The notes under the pieces were generated by a model. The model saw nothing but the letters and a program-made list of their open reading frames with translations, did no database searches and had not been told where the DNA came from. Made by a program: the position numbers and the translations under genes. A DNA stretch of 64,000 nucleotides from UBA285 sp049970695 (GTDB lineage: Archaea > Thermoproteota > Thermoprotei_A > Sulfolobales > Desulfurococcaceae): the NCBI GenBank assembly GCA_049970695.1, contig JBMFML010000002.1, forward strand, positions 119,864-183,863, given 5' to 3'. Every line of letters starts with the position of its first letter. Position 1 is the stretch's first letter. Positions 32,290 to 40,767 of this stretch are shown piece after piece.

Positions 32290-32344
32290 ACCAGTGACCA
32301 GTTACTTCACGCGGGGTTTTATTTCTGCTACGTGAGTCCCAAGC

Positions 32345-32353
32345 TATTTAAAT
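32345..32353 (+). promoter_or_regulatory. TATA box of the uL16 operon
   Basis: TATTTAAAT at 32345-32353 is a strong TATA box predicting a start near 32375, 15 bases before the uL16 ATG. It is the only good promoter seen before a run of overlapping genes that reaches at least to TFS, so it may serve the whole run. Confidence 0.55.
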
Positions 32354-32389
32354 CCCTGTGCCACCTTTGTATGGATAGGTGCAGCATCC

Positions 32390-32926
32390 ATGCCGCTTAG
32401 ACCAGCCAGGTGCTATACGCACTTCAGCGGACCTCCATACACTAGGAAGGAGTACATACCCGGCGTGCCACCGCCGAAAATATCGAAGTTTGAAATGGGC
32501 AATATACACGGCGACTACGACTACGAGGTAGCCCTCGTTGTCGAGGAGGCCGGGCAAATAAGGCACAACGCGCTTGAAGCAGCCCGTGTAATGGCCCTCA
32601 AGAACTTGACTAACAAAGCAGGCGAGAACAACTTCTTTTTAAAAGTGAAGGTCTACCCACACCATGTCTTGAGAGAAAACAAGATGCTCGCATTTGCTGG
32701 TGCAGACAGGTTGCAAGAAGGCATGAGACTGGCATTTGGAAAGCCCATAGGACTGGCCGCGAGGGTCTATCCCGGTCAAGAAGTACTTGTAGCAAGAGTC
32801 AAGAAAGAGCACTTGGAGGCAGCGAAGCAGGCACTTAAAATAGCAGCTTCAAAACTACCGCTTCCATGCAAAATCGTGATAAAGCAGCTAAAAGAGCAGA
32901 AAGCCGCTTCAGGTCAAGCGGGGTAA
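32390..32926 (+). CDS. rpl10e: ribosomal protein uL16 (archaeal L10e)
   Basis: A 178-residue large-subunit protein. It begins MPLRPARCYTHFSGPPYTRK, the family signature, with GEVALVVEEAG-like YEVALVVEEAGQIRHNALEA near 46 and RENKMLAFAGADRLQEGMR near 100. It sits near the peptidyl transferase centre. The last 61 bases overlap the start of the dph2 gene in another frame, so the two are strongly coupled. Confidence 0.96.
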   Translation: MPLRPARCYTHFSGPPYTRKEYIPGVPPPKISKFEMGNIHGDYDYEVALVVEEAGQIRHNALEAARVMALKNLTNKAGENNFFLKVKVYPHHVLRENKMLAFAGADRLQEGMRLAFGKPIGLAARVYPGQEVLVARVKKEHLEAAKQALKIAASKLPLPCKIVIKQLKEQKAASGQAG

Positions 32927-33945
32927 AAATACTGAGCAGCCACGCTATTTACTGCAATAACTACGAAGTAGACTTAGCCCCGCTCTTTGAGAGGCTGCGT
33001 GTTACTAAACCTCGTAAAGTACTCGTACACGCGCCGAATGGTCTAAAGCACCTCTACAACTGCATTGGCCCGCTGCTCTCCGAGAAAGGGCTCAGCATTT
33101 ACTACTCTTCTTCACCGGGATATGGTGCTTGCGATATTCCACTCGAAGAAGCAGACCTCGTTAACGCGGACCTCATAGTTCACATTGGACATGCGAAGTA
33201 CCCACTAGTAGACGTGAAAGACGAGAGGGTCGTTTACGTCCCAGCCCACTACACGCTTAAACCGCCTGAACGGCTCCTCGAAGAGCTCTACAGGGTTCTT
33301 GCCGAAACAGGCGCTAAGGCGCTAACCGTATCTAGTACTCTCGTAGAGAAGTACGTGAGATCCCTAGTAGCCAGTTACCTAAGGGAACGGGGTTTACGCG
33401 TCATCGAGGTTACGGAGCCCATACTAGGCTGCTACTACGTGCCAGTACTATTGCACGAGCACCTAGTTGATGCGCATGTAGTAGTTGCTGGTGGAATTTT
33501 CCACTCACTAGGTTTGGCGCTCTCGGCGCGCAAGCGCGTTATAGCAGTAGACCCCTACATGAACAAAGTATGGACGGCATCTACAGAAGCGGAGAAAGTA
33601 GTGAAGAAGCGCCTCTACGCTATTTTCAAAGCAAAGTCGGCGGCAAAGGGGCTTGTAGGCATTATTGTAGGCACTAGGCCGGGTCAATACAGGCCCCAGC
33701 TCGTCGAATACATTGAGAACCTAGCGCGCTCTAGGGGGTATAAGACGCTGAGAATAACGTCGAACTACCTGACGCTCGAGACTCTGAGCGCCATAGATAG
33801 CGCGCTGGATCTAGACTTCTACGTTGTGACGAGCTGCCCGAGGCTTCCAATCGACGACCTCGCAGATTTTCACAAGCCTGTTTTAACACCAGGAGAGCTC
33901 ATAATGCTCGTTGCCGAGCGCCCAGACTACGTGTTCCCGTGGTAA
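32866..33945 (+). CDS. dph2: 2-(3-amino-3-carboxypropyl)histidine synthase (diphthamide, Dph2)
   Basis: A 359-residue enzyme for the first step of diphthamide synthesis on elongation factor 2, using an unusual [4Fe-4S] cluster to split SAM. The three cluster cysteines of the family appear in SPGYGACDIPLEEADL (about residue 88), EPILGCYYVPV (about 189) and VTSCPRLPIDDLADF (about 324). The ATG at 32866 is the only good start, which forces a 61-base overlap with uL16. The next gene starts six bases after its stop. Confidence 0.94.
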   Translation: MQNRDKAAKRAESRFRSSGVKILSSHAIYCNNYEVDLAPLFERLRVTKPRKVLVHAPNGLKHLYNCIGPLLSEKGLSIYYSSSPGYGACDIPLEEADLVNADLIVHIGHAKYPLVDVKDERVVYVPAHYTLKPPERLLEELYRVLAETGAKALTVSSTLVEKYVRSLVASYLRERGLRVIEVTEPILGCYYVPVLLHEHLVDAHVVVAGGIFHSLGLALSARKRVIAVDPYMNKVWTASTEAEKVVKKRLYAIFKAKSAAKGLVGIIVGTRPGQYRPQLVEYIENLARSRGYKTLRITSNYLTLETLSAIDSALDLDFYVVTSCPRLPIDDLADFHKPVLTPGELIMLVAERPDYVFPW

Positions 33946-33951
33946 CTGTAC

Positions 33952-34596
33952 ATGGAGGTTGCAGACAAGTCTAGGCTTGAAATAGCGCTTACGCCATACA
34001 ATAGCGAGCCGAGGCCCCGTGGAAGAAGAGATCTCGAGCAGTACCCCACGCCTACATGGCTTGTAGCCCACATGACGTGGCTCAGCTACATGAAAGGCGA
34101 CGTGGCTGGGGCAACTATTGCCGATTATGGATGCGGTGATGGGAGAATAGCCGTGGCAGCACTTCTAGTTGGTGCGGCGCGCGCGCTCTGCATAGATGTA
34201 GATGAAGCACTGCTAATTCACGGAGTCGACATAGTTAAAAAGCATTTCGGAGAGCTACTTACGAAGCTCCTCCCCATCGTGGGGGACGCCACGAGTATAT
34301 ATTTGAACAACGTAGACGTAGTCCTAATGAACCCCCCTTTCGGCGTTGTTAGAAAGAACCGCGGACTCGACCTGAGATTTCTTTTAAGTGCTCTTGAAAA
34401 TAGCAAGCGCGTATACAGCATTCACAAGCACTCAGAGGGCTTTATCAAGATCCTAAATGAGCTCAGTAGCGCGAAAGGCCTTAAAATAGAGTGGCTCGAG
34501 GTATTAAGCCTCGAAATTCCAATGCTTTACTCGAGACATAGGAGGAAGGTACACAGAATAAGAGCGGTCTTAGTCGTGCTTAGTAAGGGTGATTAG
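33952..34596 (+). CDS. METTL5-like rRNA/RNA adenine methyltransferase
   Basis: A 214-residue Rossmann methyltransferase. LEQYPTPTWLVAHM near residue 28, SAM motif ADYGCGDGRIAVAAL near 58 and catalytic VLMNPPFGVV near 123 match archaeal homologues of METTL5, which makes N6-methyladenosine in small-subunit rRNA. NPPF is the N6-adenine-type catalytic motif. The end overlaps the exosome Csl4 gene by eight bases. Confidence 0.88.
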   Translation: MEVADKSRLEIALTPYNSEPRPRGRRDLEQYPTPTWLVAHMTWLSYMKGDVAGATIADYGCGDGRIAVAALLVGAARALCIDVDEALLIHGVDIVKKHFGELLTKLLPIVGDATSIYLNNVDVVLMNPPFGVVRKNRGLDLRFLLSALENSKRVYSIHKHSEGFIKILNELSSAKGLKIEWLEVLSLEIPMLYSRHRRKVHRIRAVLVVLSKGD

Positions 34597-35149
34597 TGTG
34601 AGCTACGTTGTTCCCGGAGAGGCTATTGCCGTTGAAGAAGAAGCACTACCCCAGCAGGGCGTATATGTCGACCAGAAGGGGTTTTTGAGATCCTACGTTG
34701 TGGGTATCGCACAATTAGATAGGTACAAGAAGGTGGCTCAGGTAAAGCCTGTAGTTAAGCGAGAGTTTTCGCTGAAACCTGGATGTGTAGCTGAAGGCGT
34801 AGTGACTGGGGTGGGCGAGGATTACGCACTAGTTAAGCTGTACAGCAATAGCAAAGGCGAGAGAATCAATGCAATAGGAATACTCCACATTTCACAAATA
34901 TCAAGTGAGTACATATCCGACATTTTAGATTACATAAGGCCTAGCGACATAGTGAGGGCCAAAGTCCTCAATTCCTCGCCACCATATCTGCTTTCGACAA
35001 AGGACCCCTCGACAGGCGTTATACTAGCATACTGCGGTAGCTGTGGCAAAGAGCTTTACCTCACTACCGGCGGGGTCCTTGTTTGCATTAACTGTGGTAG
35101 ACGAGAAAAGAGGAAGACTGCAGTAGGATACCTGCTAGTCTCTAGGTGA
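34589..35149 (+). CDS. csl4: exosome RNA-binding subunit Csl4
   Basis: A 186-residue cap protein of the archaeal exosome. The N-terminal domain has VVPGEAIAVEEEALPQQGVY near residue 6. The S1 domain begins near LKPGCVAEGVVTGVGEDYAL (residue 65). The C-terminal zinc ribbon is CGSCGKELYLT and CINCGRRE. Csl4 helps recruit RNA and accessory factors. Starts are GTG at 34589 or GTG at 34598; both give the same domains. It lies four bases before the DUF2067 gene. Confidence 0.94.
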   Translation: MISVSYVVPGEAIAVEEEALPQQGVYVDQKGFLRSYVVGIAQLDRYKKVAQVKPVVKREFSLKPGCVAEGVVTGVGEDYALVKLYSNSKGERINAIGILHISQISSEYISDILDYIRPSDIVRAKVLNSSPPYLLSTKDPSTGVILAYCGSCGKELYLTTGGVLVCINCGRREKRKTAVGYLLVSR

Positions 35150-35153
35150 GTTC

Positions 35154-35771
35154 TTGCCCTACGTCAAGAGGAGAATGCACATAAAGTGCCGCGAAGATGA
35201 GTGCCTGAAGCTTTACGAGCTCTTAAAGGACAAAATACCCGCACTTAGCTATGTTAGGCTCGAGATGACGAGTAGCGGGCTCTTAATAGAAGCCTATGGC
35301 TACGAGTCAGAAATAAAGGAGCTCTGGTTCGTAGTCAGGAAGACCCTAGCATCGCTCAGAGAAGTGCTAAGCGCTAAACCGAGTAAGAAGTACAGCGTTG
35401 ACCTGCTCGTGAGAATGACGCGCAAGACATTCCCGCCGGAGGTACTCGTCGAGGTACTCAGGGCAAGGGGGCACCACGCCGAGTTCTTAAGCGGAGAGGG
35501 AGTCATAGTGTCGAGTGCTCCGCTAGAAGAAGTAGTAGAGCTTGCAAATAAGGTAGCAGAGCTTAATAGAGAAGCCGGTAGAGTGTCGAAGGGCACTTCT
35601 ACGAGGTACTTCATAGCAGCCTGTAGTGCAATACTAGGCACTTCCGTGGATGACGTGGTGAAAATATCGCTAGAACTGAATATTCTGAGAGAAGATAAAG
35701 GAAAGTACACACTCACCAGGGAGTGGCGCAAGGCTCTTAACGAAGTATTAAAAGCTCTTAAGCGTGGTTAG
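35154..35771 (+). CDS. DUF2067 family protein
   Basis: A 205-residue archaeal protein of the DUF2067 family with unknown function. It begins YVKRRMHIKCREDECLKLYE and has two alpha/beta halves: the first ends near SLREVLS, and the second, from TRKTFPPEVLVEVLRARGHH to LKALKRG, ends in a helical domain with a winged-helix flavour (DVVKISLELNILREDKGKYTLT). The gene is in a conserved place between csl4 and rpoL, which suggests a role in RNA processing or transcription. The start codon is TTG. Confidence 0.85.
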   Translation: MPYVKRRMHIKCREDECLKLYELLKDKIPALSYVRLEMTSSGLLIEAYGYESEIKELWFVVRKTLASLREVLSAKPSKKYSVDLLVRMTRKTFPPEVLVEVLRARGHHAEFLSGEGVIVSSAPLEEVVELANKVAELNREAGRVSKGTSTRYFIAACSAILGTSVDDVVKISLELNILREDKGKYTLTREWRKALNEVLKALKRG

Positions 35772-35776
35772 ACTAA

Positions 35777-36076
35777 TTGGCTCAAGTGGTGTTCTCCGTG
35801 GACTTGAAAGTCGTACTAAGAGATGATAGAAAGCTCGTCTTAGAAATCACGGGTGAAGACCACACTCTCGGCAACATGTTAATGAAGGAGCTGCTGAGAC
35901 ACCCCCAAGTAGAGTATGCTGCTTATAGAGTTCCGCATCCTCTAAGAGACGTCATAGAACTCGCCGTGGTTGTTAAAAACGGTGCAGATGTTGGAAAGGT
36001 CTTGGTCGAGGTTATCGAGAGCCTTAAAGACCAGCTCGTGGAGTTTAAGAAGGCTGTTGAAGAAGCCCTGGGTTAA
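35777..36076 (+). CDS. rpoL: RNA polymerase subunit Rpo11 (RpoL)
   Basis: A 99-residue homologue of Rpb11. LVLEITGEDHTLGNMLMKEL near residue 17 and VEYAAYRVPHPLRDVIELAV are the family core, which pairs with Rpo3 in polymerase assembly. It starts with TTG, five bases after DUF2067, and is followed after six bases by an unknown gene on the same message. Confidence 0.96.
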   Translation: MAQVVFSVDLKVVLRDDRKLVLEITGEDHTLGNMLMKELLRHPQVEYAAYRVPHPLRDVIELAVVVKNGADVGKVLVEVIESLKDQLVEFKKAVEEALG

Positions 36077-36082
36077 ATAGCT

Positions 36083-36472
36083 GTGTGGAGAAAAGACGAG
36101 AGCAGAGTACTAGTCTACGGGTTTTGCGGAGATTACGCCGCTTTCGCTACTTACAGGGCAGATTTCCTCGAAGAGCTCCACATCGCGAGGAAGGCCGAAG
36201 TACTAGACCTAGCCAGGTACCTCCGAGAAAAACTGAAAACATTCGATGAGCTGTCCTACGCCGTTTCTTGTACTAGTAGTAAGTACACGAGGTTCATTAG
36301 CGGGCTTAGCCTACTTGAAGGTAGTGATTACCTGCTTGCAGCGCTGAGGCTTTGTGAGCTTATCAAGCTAGTTCTCTGCATGCTCTGCAAGAGAGGCTTA
36401 ATTAGCCCCCTGAGCGTAGAGCAGTCTATAGAAATCAGCAACAAGTGCTTATTCGTGGAGGAGCATCCATGA
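36083..36472 (+). CDS. unknown protein between rpoL and TFS
   Basis: A 129-residue protein that I do not recognise. It opens with strands (ESRVLVYGFCGDYAAFATYR), continues with helix-forming EVLDLARYLREKLKTFDELS and ends helical with several cysteines (LCELIKLVLCMLCKRG). The cysteines are not spaced as a zinc or iron-sulphur site. It is embedded in a run of universal transcription and replication genes and overlaps the TFS start by four bases (ATGA), so it is very likely expressed and may be a lineage-specific information-processing factor. Confidence 0.75.
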   Translation: MWRKDESRVLVYGFCGDYAAFATYRADFLEELHIARKAEVLDLARYLREKLKTFDELSYAVSCTSSKYTRFISGLSLLEGSDYLLAALRLCELIKLVLCMLCKRGLISPLSVEQSIEISNKCLFVEEHP

Positions 36473-36810
36473 CAAAGCTGTGCCCTAGGTGCGGTGGAAT
36501 ACTAAGGCCCATTAGGGAAGGAAACGCGAGCTACCTGGTCTGCCCTAGGTGTGGCTACAAGGTGGAGTCTACAGGAGGCAAACGCGCGCTAGTAATATCT
36601 TCGAAGATAGAGCACAGCGCTAAGGAGAAGACTCTTGTAATAGAAGAGCAGGCCTCCCTAAACCTCCCAATAACAAGAGACGTTACTTGTAAGAAGTGCG
36701 GCTACCATGAAGCATACTACTGGGTTCTTCAGACAAGAGCTGCTGACGAGCCGCCAACGAGGTTCTATAAGTGCGTTAGATGCGGCTACGTGTGGCGCGA
36801 GTACGAGTAG
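36469..36810 (+). CDS. tfs: transcription factor S (TFIIS-like)
   Basis: A 113-residue transcript-cleavage factor for stalled RNA polymerase. The N-terminal zinc ribbon has CPRCGGILRP and CPRCGYKVES, and the C-terminal ribbon CKKCGYHEAYYW, ADEPPTRFYKCVRCGY. The acidic pair needed for cleavage is in TRAADEPPT. The ATG at 36469 overlaps the stop of the preceding gene. Length is typical. Confidence 0.95.
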   Translation: MTKLCPRCGGILRPIREGNASYLVCPRCGYKVESTGGKRALVISSKIEHSAKEKTLVIEEQASLNLPITRDVTCKKCGYHEAYYWVLQTRAADEPPTRFYKCVRCGYVWREYE

Positions 36811-36871
36811 AGGCCCCTCAATGGTAGCTGGCTTTTAACTTCAAGCAAGAAGATTAGAATATGGCACCAGG

Positions 36872-37627
36872 GTGCAGGTTTTGAGGCTTAGATTTAGAGA
36901 AGCAACCGTCTGGAAGTATTCAATTGTCGCGATATCCAAGATAATCGAGGAAGCGAGCTTCAAAATAACAAGCGACGGAATCAGACTAAGAGCCATGGAT
37001 CCCTCCTCCGTCGTGCTAGTAGACTTCTATATACCAAGCAGTGCTTTCTACGAGTACGACGTGCCGGCTGAAGTGGCAGTAGGCGTTAACATGGAGGAAC
37101 TAGCAAAGATCCTCAGGCGTGCTAGAAAGGGAGATGAGCTAGTGCTAGAAGTGCCTTCACGCGGAAGAATTGGAGTATCACTGGAAGGACGCGGCTCGAG
37201 GAGATTCACGCTCACTGGAATAGAGCTGGCCTACGAAGAACCACCTGAAGTAAGCTTTGAAGAAACCTTTAAGTGCAAGACTCTACCAAAGGTGTTTAAA
37301 GACGTCATTAAAGAGCTGGAGCCTATAAGTGACGCAGTAGAACTATACGCGCCGCCTGAGCAGGGTGTACTACAGCTACGTGCGGTAGGCGAAATCGCAG
37401 AAGCACAAATAGAACTGAGCTCTGCTAGCGGCGCACTTATAGAATACGAATCGCTGGGAGAGGCGAGGTCGAAGTACACGATCGACTACTTAGTCGACAT
37501 TGCCGCGGCCTCCCAGGCAGCCGAGACACTCGGCATAGGGCTTGGCGTGGAAACACCGCTTCGATTAACTTACGAGCTACCACTAGGAGGAAAGCTAGAG
37601 TTCTATGTGGCTCCGAGAACAGACTAA
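36872..37627 (+). CDS. pcn: DNA sliding clamp PCNA
   Basis: A 251-residue sliding clamp. Family features include SIVAISKIIEEASFKITSDG near residue 15, IRLRAMDPSSVVLVDFYIP near 36 and the interdomain and C-terminal segment LRLTYELPLGGKLEFYVAPR. Crenarchaea often have several PCNA paralogues; only one is in this window. It starts with GTG, and the last 23 bases overlap priS, so clamp and primase are translationally linked. A TATA-like GCTTTTAACTT at 36831-36841 suggests an extra promoter. Confidence 0.96.
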   Translation: MQVLRLRFREATVWKYSIVAISKIIEEASFKITSDGIRLRAMDPSSVVLVDFYIPSSAFYEYDVPAEVAVGVNMEELAKILRRARKGDELVLEVPSRGRIGVSLEGRGSRRFTLTGIELAYEEPPEVSFEETFKCKTLPKVFKDVIKELEPISDAVELYAPPEQGVLQLRAVGEIAEAQIELSSASGALIEYESLGEARSKYTIDYLVDIAAASQAAETLGIGLGVETPLRLTYELPLGGKLEFYVAPRTD

Positions 37628-38744
37628 GAGCAAGAGCATTATCAAGCAGCTGATCCGCGAGTACTACAGCAGAAAGCCGCTGGAAGAGCCGAGCTACCTT
37701 CACAAACGCGAAGTAGCGCTAGAAAGCCTCGAAGACTCTGCCTACATAAGGCACTTGTCTTTTCCCTACATGGAAAATCTCTACAATTACATCTTGAACT
37801 ACAAGACACCACTACACCTCTACTACTCCTCTGCAATGTACGCGCATCCCAGCGCGCAGAGAATGGAAGACAAGCTGTGGGAGGGCTCTGAGCTGCTGTT
37901 CGACATTGATGCAGATAAGTACCCGGAGTGCAGTACCAAGTACTGGATCTGCCCAGATACCGGCGAAATATACGAGTCTGAAGTCGAAAAGTGCAAGAGC
38001 GGCTCCAACCCGCTGGAATACGTGAATGTGCCTTGGAGTTGCATTGAGAAGGCGTGGGAGGAAGCACTCAAGCTCGTCGATATACTGAGCGAAGACCTGG
38101 GCTTCAAAGACATAAAGGTGTACTTCTCAGGCAATAGAGGGTTTCACGTCAAGGTCTTTGATTCAAGGGCTTTGTACCTGAGTAGAGACGCGAGAAAAGC
38201 CATAGCAGAATACGTCTCGTGTACGGGGCTTCTTCCAGAAAAAGTAATGCCGGAGCACAAGGGCAAGGTGATTTTTACCAGTACCGAGCACGGCTTAAGG
38301 AACCGCGTACTGAGAGAGCTGCTGAAAAGGGGCCTTGGAGAGCTAAAGCCTAGTTTCAAGGGACTCAGAAACGTCTACGTAGTAGATGCTAAAGCCGCGT
38401 GGGACGTGCTTCGTGAAGTCTGCGTAGAAGTAGATAAGGCTGTTACGATGGATATTTCGAGGCTCTCGAGATTTGGTAAGAGCTTAAACATGAAGTCGGG
38501 GCTCAGAACGCTGGAGCTAAATAAGAACAAGGAGATCACCAGCCTAGGCTACAACAGCTTCTCACCCTACGCCGGAGTAATCAGGTTAAAGCCGCTGGTC
38601 ACCGCAAAGCTGCCTGTTCTCGATAAGCAAGTAGAGCTTGTCAGAGGCAGCGAGTTAAAACTAGAGGCCTACCTAGCAATATACTTGATTGCAAAAGGGG
38701 TTGCACTGCCCACCGACATCAGAGACCTCGAGGTAAGAGCTTGA
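37605..38744 (+). CDS. priS: DNA primase small subunit PriS
   Basis: A 379-residue catalytic primase subunit. The metal-binding aspartates are in LLFDIDADKYPEC near residue 107, a zinc-binding cysteine and histidine set lies near TKYWICPDTGE and KCKSG, and the nucleotide-binding motif VYFSGNRGFHVKVFD is near 175. The C-terminal part has SRFGKSLNMKSGLR. The large subunit is not in the window. It overlaps pcn at the start and the GINS gene by four bases at the end. Confidence 0.95.
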   Translation: MWLREQTKSKSIIKQLIREYYSRKPLEEPSYLHKREVALESLEDSAYIRHLSFPYMENLYNYILNYKTPLHLYYSSAMYAHPSAQRMEDKLWEGSELLFDIDADKYPECSTKYWICPDTGEIYESEVEKCKSGSNPLEYVNVPWSCIEKAWEEALKLVDILSEDLGFKDIKVYFSGNRGFHVKVFDSRALYLSRDARKAIAEYVSCTGLLPEKVMPEHKGKVIFTSTEHGLRNRVLRELLKRGLGELKPSFKGLRNVYVVDAKAAWDVLREVCVEVDKAVTMDISRLSRFGKSLNMKSGLRTLELNKNKEITSLGYNSFSPYAGVIRLKPLVTAKLPVLDKQVELVRGSELKLEAYLAIYLIAKGVALPTDIRDLEVRA

Positions 38745-39244
38745 GTGAGCACGTGCTCAAGATTATTAGAGAGGAGATGCGGTCTGCAAAGCTCTCTAAC
38801 GTCACTCAGCAGAGAATGCTCTCCATAGCGAGTGCCGTTTCAAAGCTCATGGAAGGATTGCACGAGCTCGGTGACGTGGGCAAAGAGGCCGTTTACCAGG
38901 TAGTGAAGAGACTTGAGGACGACGCATCGCTCCTTGCCAGGATCAGGCTTGCAAAGTCCTTGCTGAGTGGAGACGTGAGTAGCGACTCTGTAGATGCAGC
39001 CGTGCTAAGGGCTCTCCAATCCCTTGTTAAGGCAGAAGAAGCAGTATTATCGCCACTAGTTGTCAAGTATGGAGACAAAGTGGCATTCTTGTTCACCAAG
39101 GAGTGCAATGTTAGCGGTAGGACGTACCGAAAGAACCAGTTGGCGCTTTTGAGTGTAGAGAGCACAGTGCTTGCATACATCAACGATTGCGGACACGCCA
39201 TCAAAGAGCCTTTCTACGAGTTTAAGAAAAACGTAGGCCAATAG
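38741..39244 (+). CDS. GINS complex subunit (Gins51/Gins15-like)
   Basis: A 167-residue protein with a helical N-terminal A domain (residues 1-100) and a small beta B domain: VAFLFTKECNVSGRTYRKNQ then LALLSVESTVLAYINDCGHA. The order of G-R-T-Y, a strand and a final helix ending in G-x-A is the B domain of Gins51. In Sulfolobus the gene for this subunit is adjacent to priS, as here. GINS joins MCM and Cdc45/RecJ at the fork. Sequence similarity is low, so the call leans partly on position. Confidence 0.75.
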   Translation: MSEHVLKIIREEMRSAKLSNVTQQRMLSIASAVSKLMEGLHELGDVGKEAVYQVVKRLEDDASLLARIRLAKSLLSGDVSSDSVDAAVLRALQSLVKAEEAVLSPLVVKYGDKVAFLFTKECNVSGRTYRKNQLALLSVESTVLAYINDCGHAIKEPFYEFKKNVGQ

Positions 39245-39382
39245 ATGCTAGCTAGTTGGGAGTGCTTACTGGGAACTCACCTTGGAGTAGGGAGTAGACT
39301 AGAGTGCTTTATGCAATAGGAGCTCTCATGTGGGGTCCGGCAAGTAAGGCAGATAAGCTATAGAGCCCATGCATTATAGAAT

Positions 39383-40015
39383 CTATACGAGCTCTGTTAC
39401 TTCTGCTAAGTGCTGCTCTATGTAGTGTGCGTGATCAACTATTCTCTCAACGTGCCTCATTATCAGTGCTTTCACGGCCTTATCTCTTGGTACGACGTCC
39501 CTTGTCGCGATTTCCTCCAATATTTCTCGGTACTCCTTGTCGATTTTTTCGTCAATTCTGTCAACCACATCGGCTCTCTTAGGAGCAAATTCGGCAAGAT
39601 CGCTGAGTGCAGCCTCTAGGGCTTTTACGGCTTCATCAAAAGCGCTCGAGATGTTGCTAGTCGAGGCTAGGGAGGACGCGGGTGCTAGCATAGAATCTAT
39701 TCTTGCTATTTCTCTGCAGTACCTAGATACTCTGTAGACGTCATATGCTATGCTTATTAGCGCGTGAGCTGTTAGGAGCTCTCTTCCCAGAGGCTGCCTC
39801 CTTGCAATGAACATTAAGACCTCTATTATGAATTTCCTTCTAGTTCTGTCGAGCGCTATTGAGAGTTCCTCTATCTCCCTCCAGAGGCTTCTCCTAGTCT
39901 CCAGGTCCTCGGACTCTATTATCTTCTTTGTGTAGTTGATTACGGTTCTCACGTTCTGCGCCATCTGAAGTAAGGTGGCCTTAAGCTTTTCGAGGTCTAG
40001 CGTGGTTAGAGACAC
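39383..40015 (-). CDS. phoU: PhoU-like phosphate uptake regulator
   Basis: A 210-residue all-helical protein of the PhoU type: two three-helix bundles with heptad-like repeats such as LEKLKATLLQMAQNVRTVIN and AVKALIMRHVERIVDHAHYI, where the E-R-x-x-D-H pattern is the metal-binding signature of PhoU. It modulates Pst transport. It is the last gene of the phosphate operon, and its start touches the pstB stop. Confidence 0.88.
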   Translation of the reverse strand: MSLTTLDLEKLKATLLQMAQNVRTVINYTKKIIESEDLETRRSLWREIEELSIALDRTRRKFIIEVLMFIARRQPLGRELLTAHALISIAYDVYRVSRYCREIARIDSMLAPASSLASTSNISSAFDEAVKALEAALSDLAEFAPKRADVVDRIDEKIDKEYREILEEIATRDVVPRDKAVKALIMRHVERIVDHAHYIEQHLAEVTELV

Positions 40016-40767
40016 TACGCCTCACCTCTTAAGAGCTTCTGCGCAATTTCTGTAGATGGTCTTAGAAATATTTGGTTTGCAGGCCCCTGCTCAACGATTT
40101 CTCCACTATATAGTATGGAGACGTAGTCGGCAACTCGGGCTGCTTGATACGGGTTGTGAGTGACCATGACTATTGTTATTTCATCTTTTAGCGAGACTAT
40201 AGCTTCTTCGAGCTTCCTAGCATTGACCGGGTCTATATTCGCAGTTGGCTCATCAAGCAAGAGGAGCTTAGGCTTCATTGCAAGAGCCCTGGCAAGACAC
40301 AGCCTCTGCCTCTGTCCTCCACTAAGCTGGTGTGGATATTGGTGAAGCCTGTCTTTGACTTCATCCCATAGCATGGCCTTTTCCAAAGCCCACTTAACGA
40401 TTTCACGCACTTCCTTCTCGGTCTTAGCGACCCCGTTTATTCTCGCAGCGATAGCGACGTTTTCATATATTGTCATGTGGGGGAACGGGTTTGGTACTTG
40501 GAACACCATTCCTATGTGCCTTCTGAGTTCGTATGGGTCGTGGCTTAAGGCATCGAGCCCGAGAACTTTAACTACGCCTTCGACTTTAGCGCTGGGATTT
40601 AGGTCTATGAGCCTGTTTATAACTCTCAAGAGCGTTGTTTTACCAGAGCCCGAGGGGCCCATAATAACGTACACCGTGTTGTAGGGGACTTTGAGGTGAA
40701 TGTTTTTCAGTATGTGTTTGCCATCGATGTAGACGTTAACACCAATCATTTCAACAGCGTACATCAC
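40015..40767 (-). CDS. pstB: phosphate ABC transporter ATPase PstB
   Basis: A 250-residue ABC ATPase. Walker A GPSGSGKTTLLRVINRL is near residue 36, the signature LSGGQRQRLCLARAL near 147 and Walker B LLLLDEPTANID near 168. RHIGMVFQVPNPFPHMTIYENV is characteristic of PstB. It energises high-affinity phosphate import. The start overlaps pstA by four bases. Confidence 0.96.
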   Translation of the reverse strand: MMYAVEMIGVNVYIDGKHILKNIHLKVPYNTVYVIMGPSGSGKTTLLRVINRLIDLNPSAKVEGVVKVLGLDALSHDPYELRRHIGMVFQVPNPFPHMTIYENVAIAARINGVAKTEKEVREIVKWALEKAMLWDEVKDRLHQYPHQLSGGQRQRLCLARALAMKPKLLLLDEPTANIDPVNARKLEEAIVSLKDEITIVMVTHNPYQAARVADYVSILYSGEIVEQGPANQIFLRPSTEIAQKLLRGEA

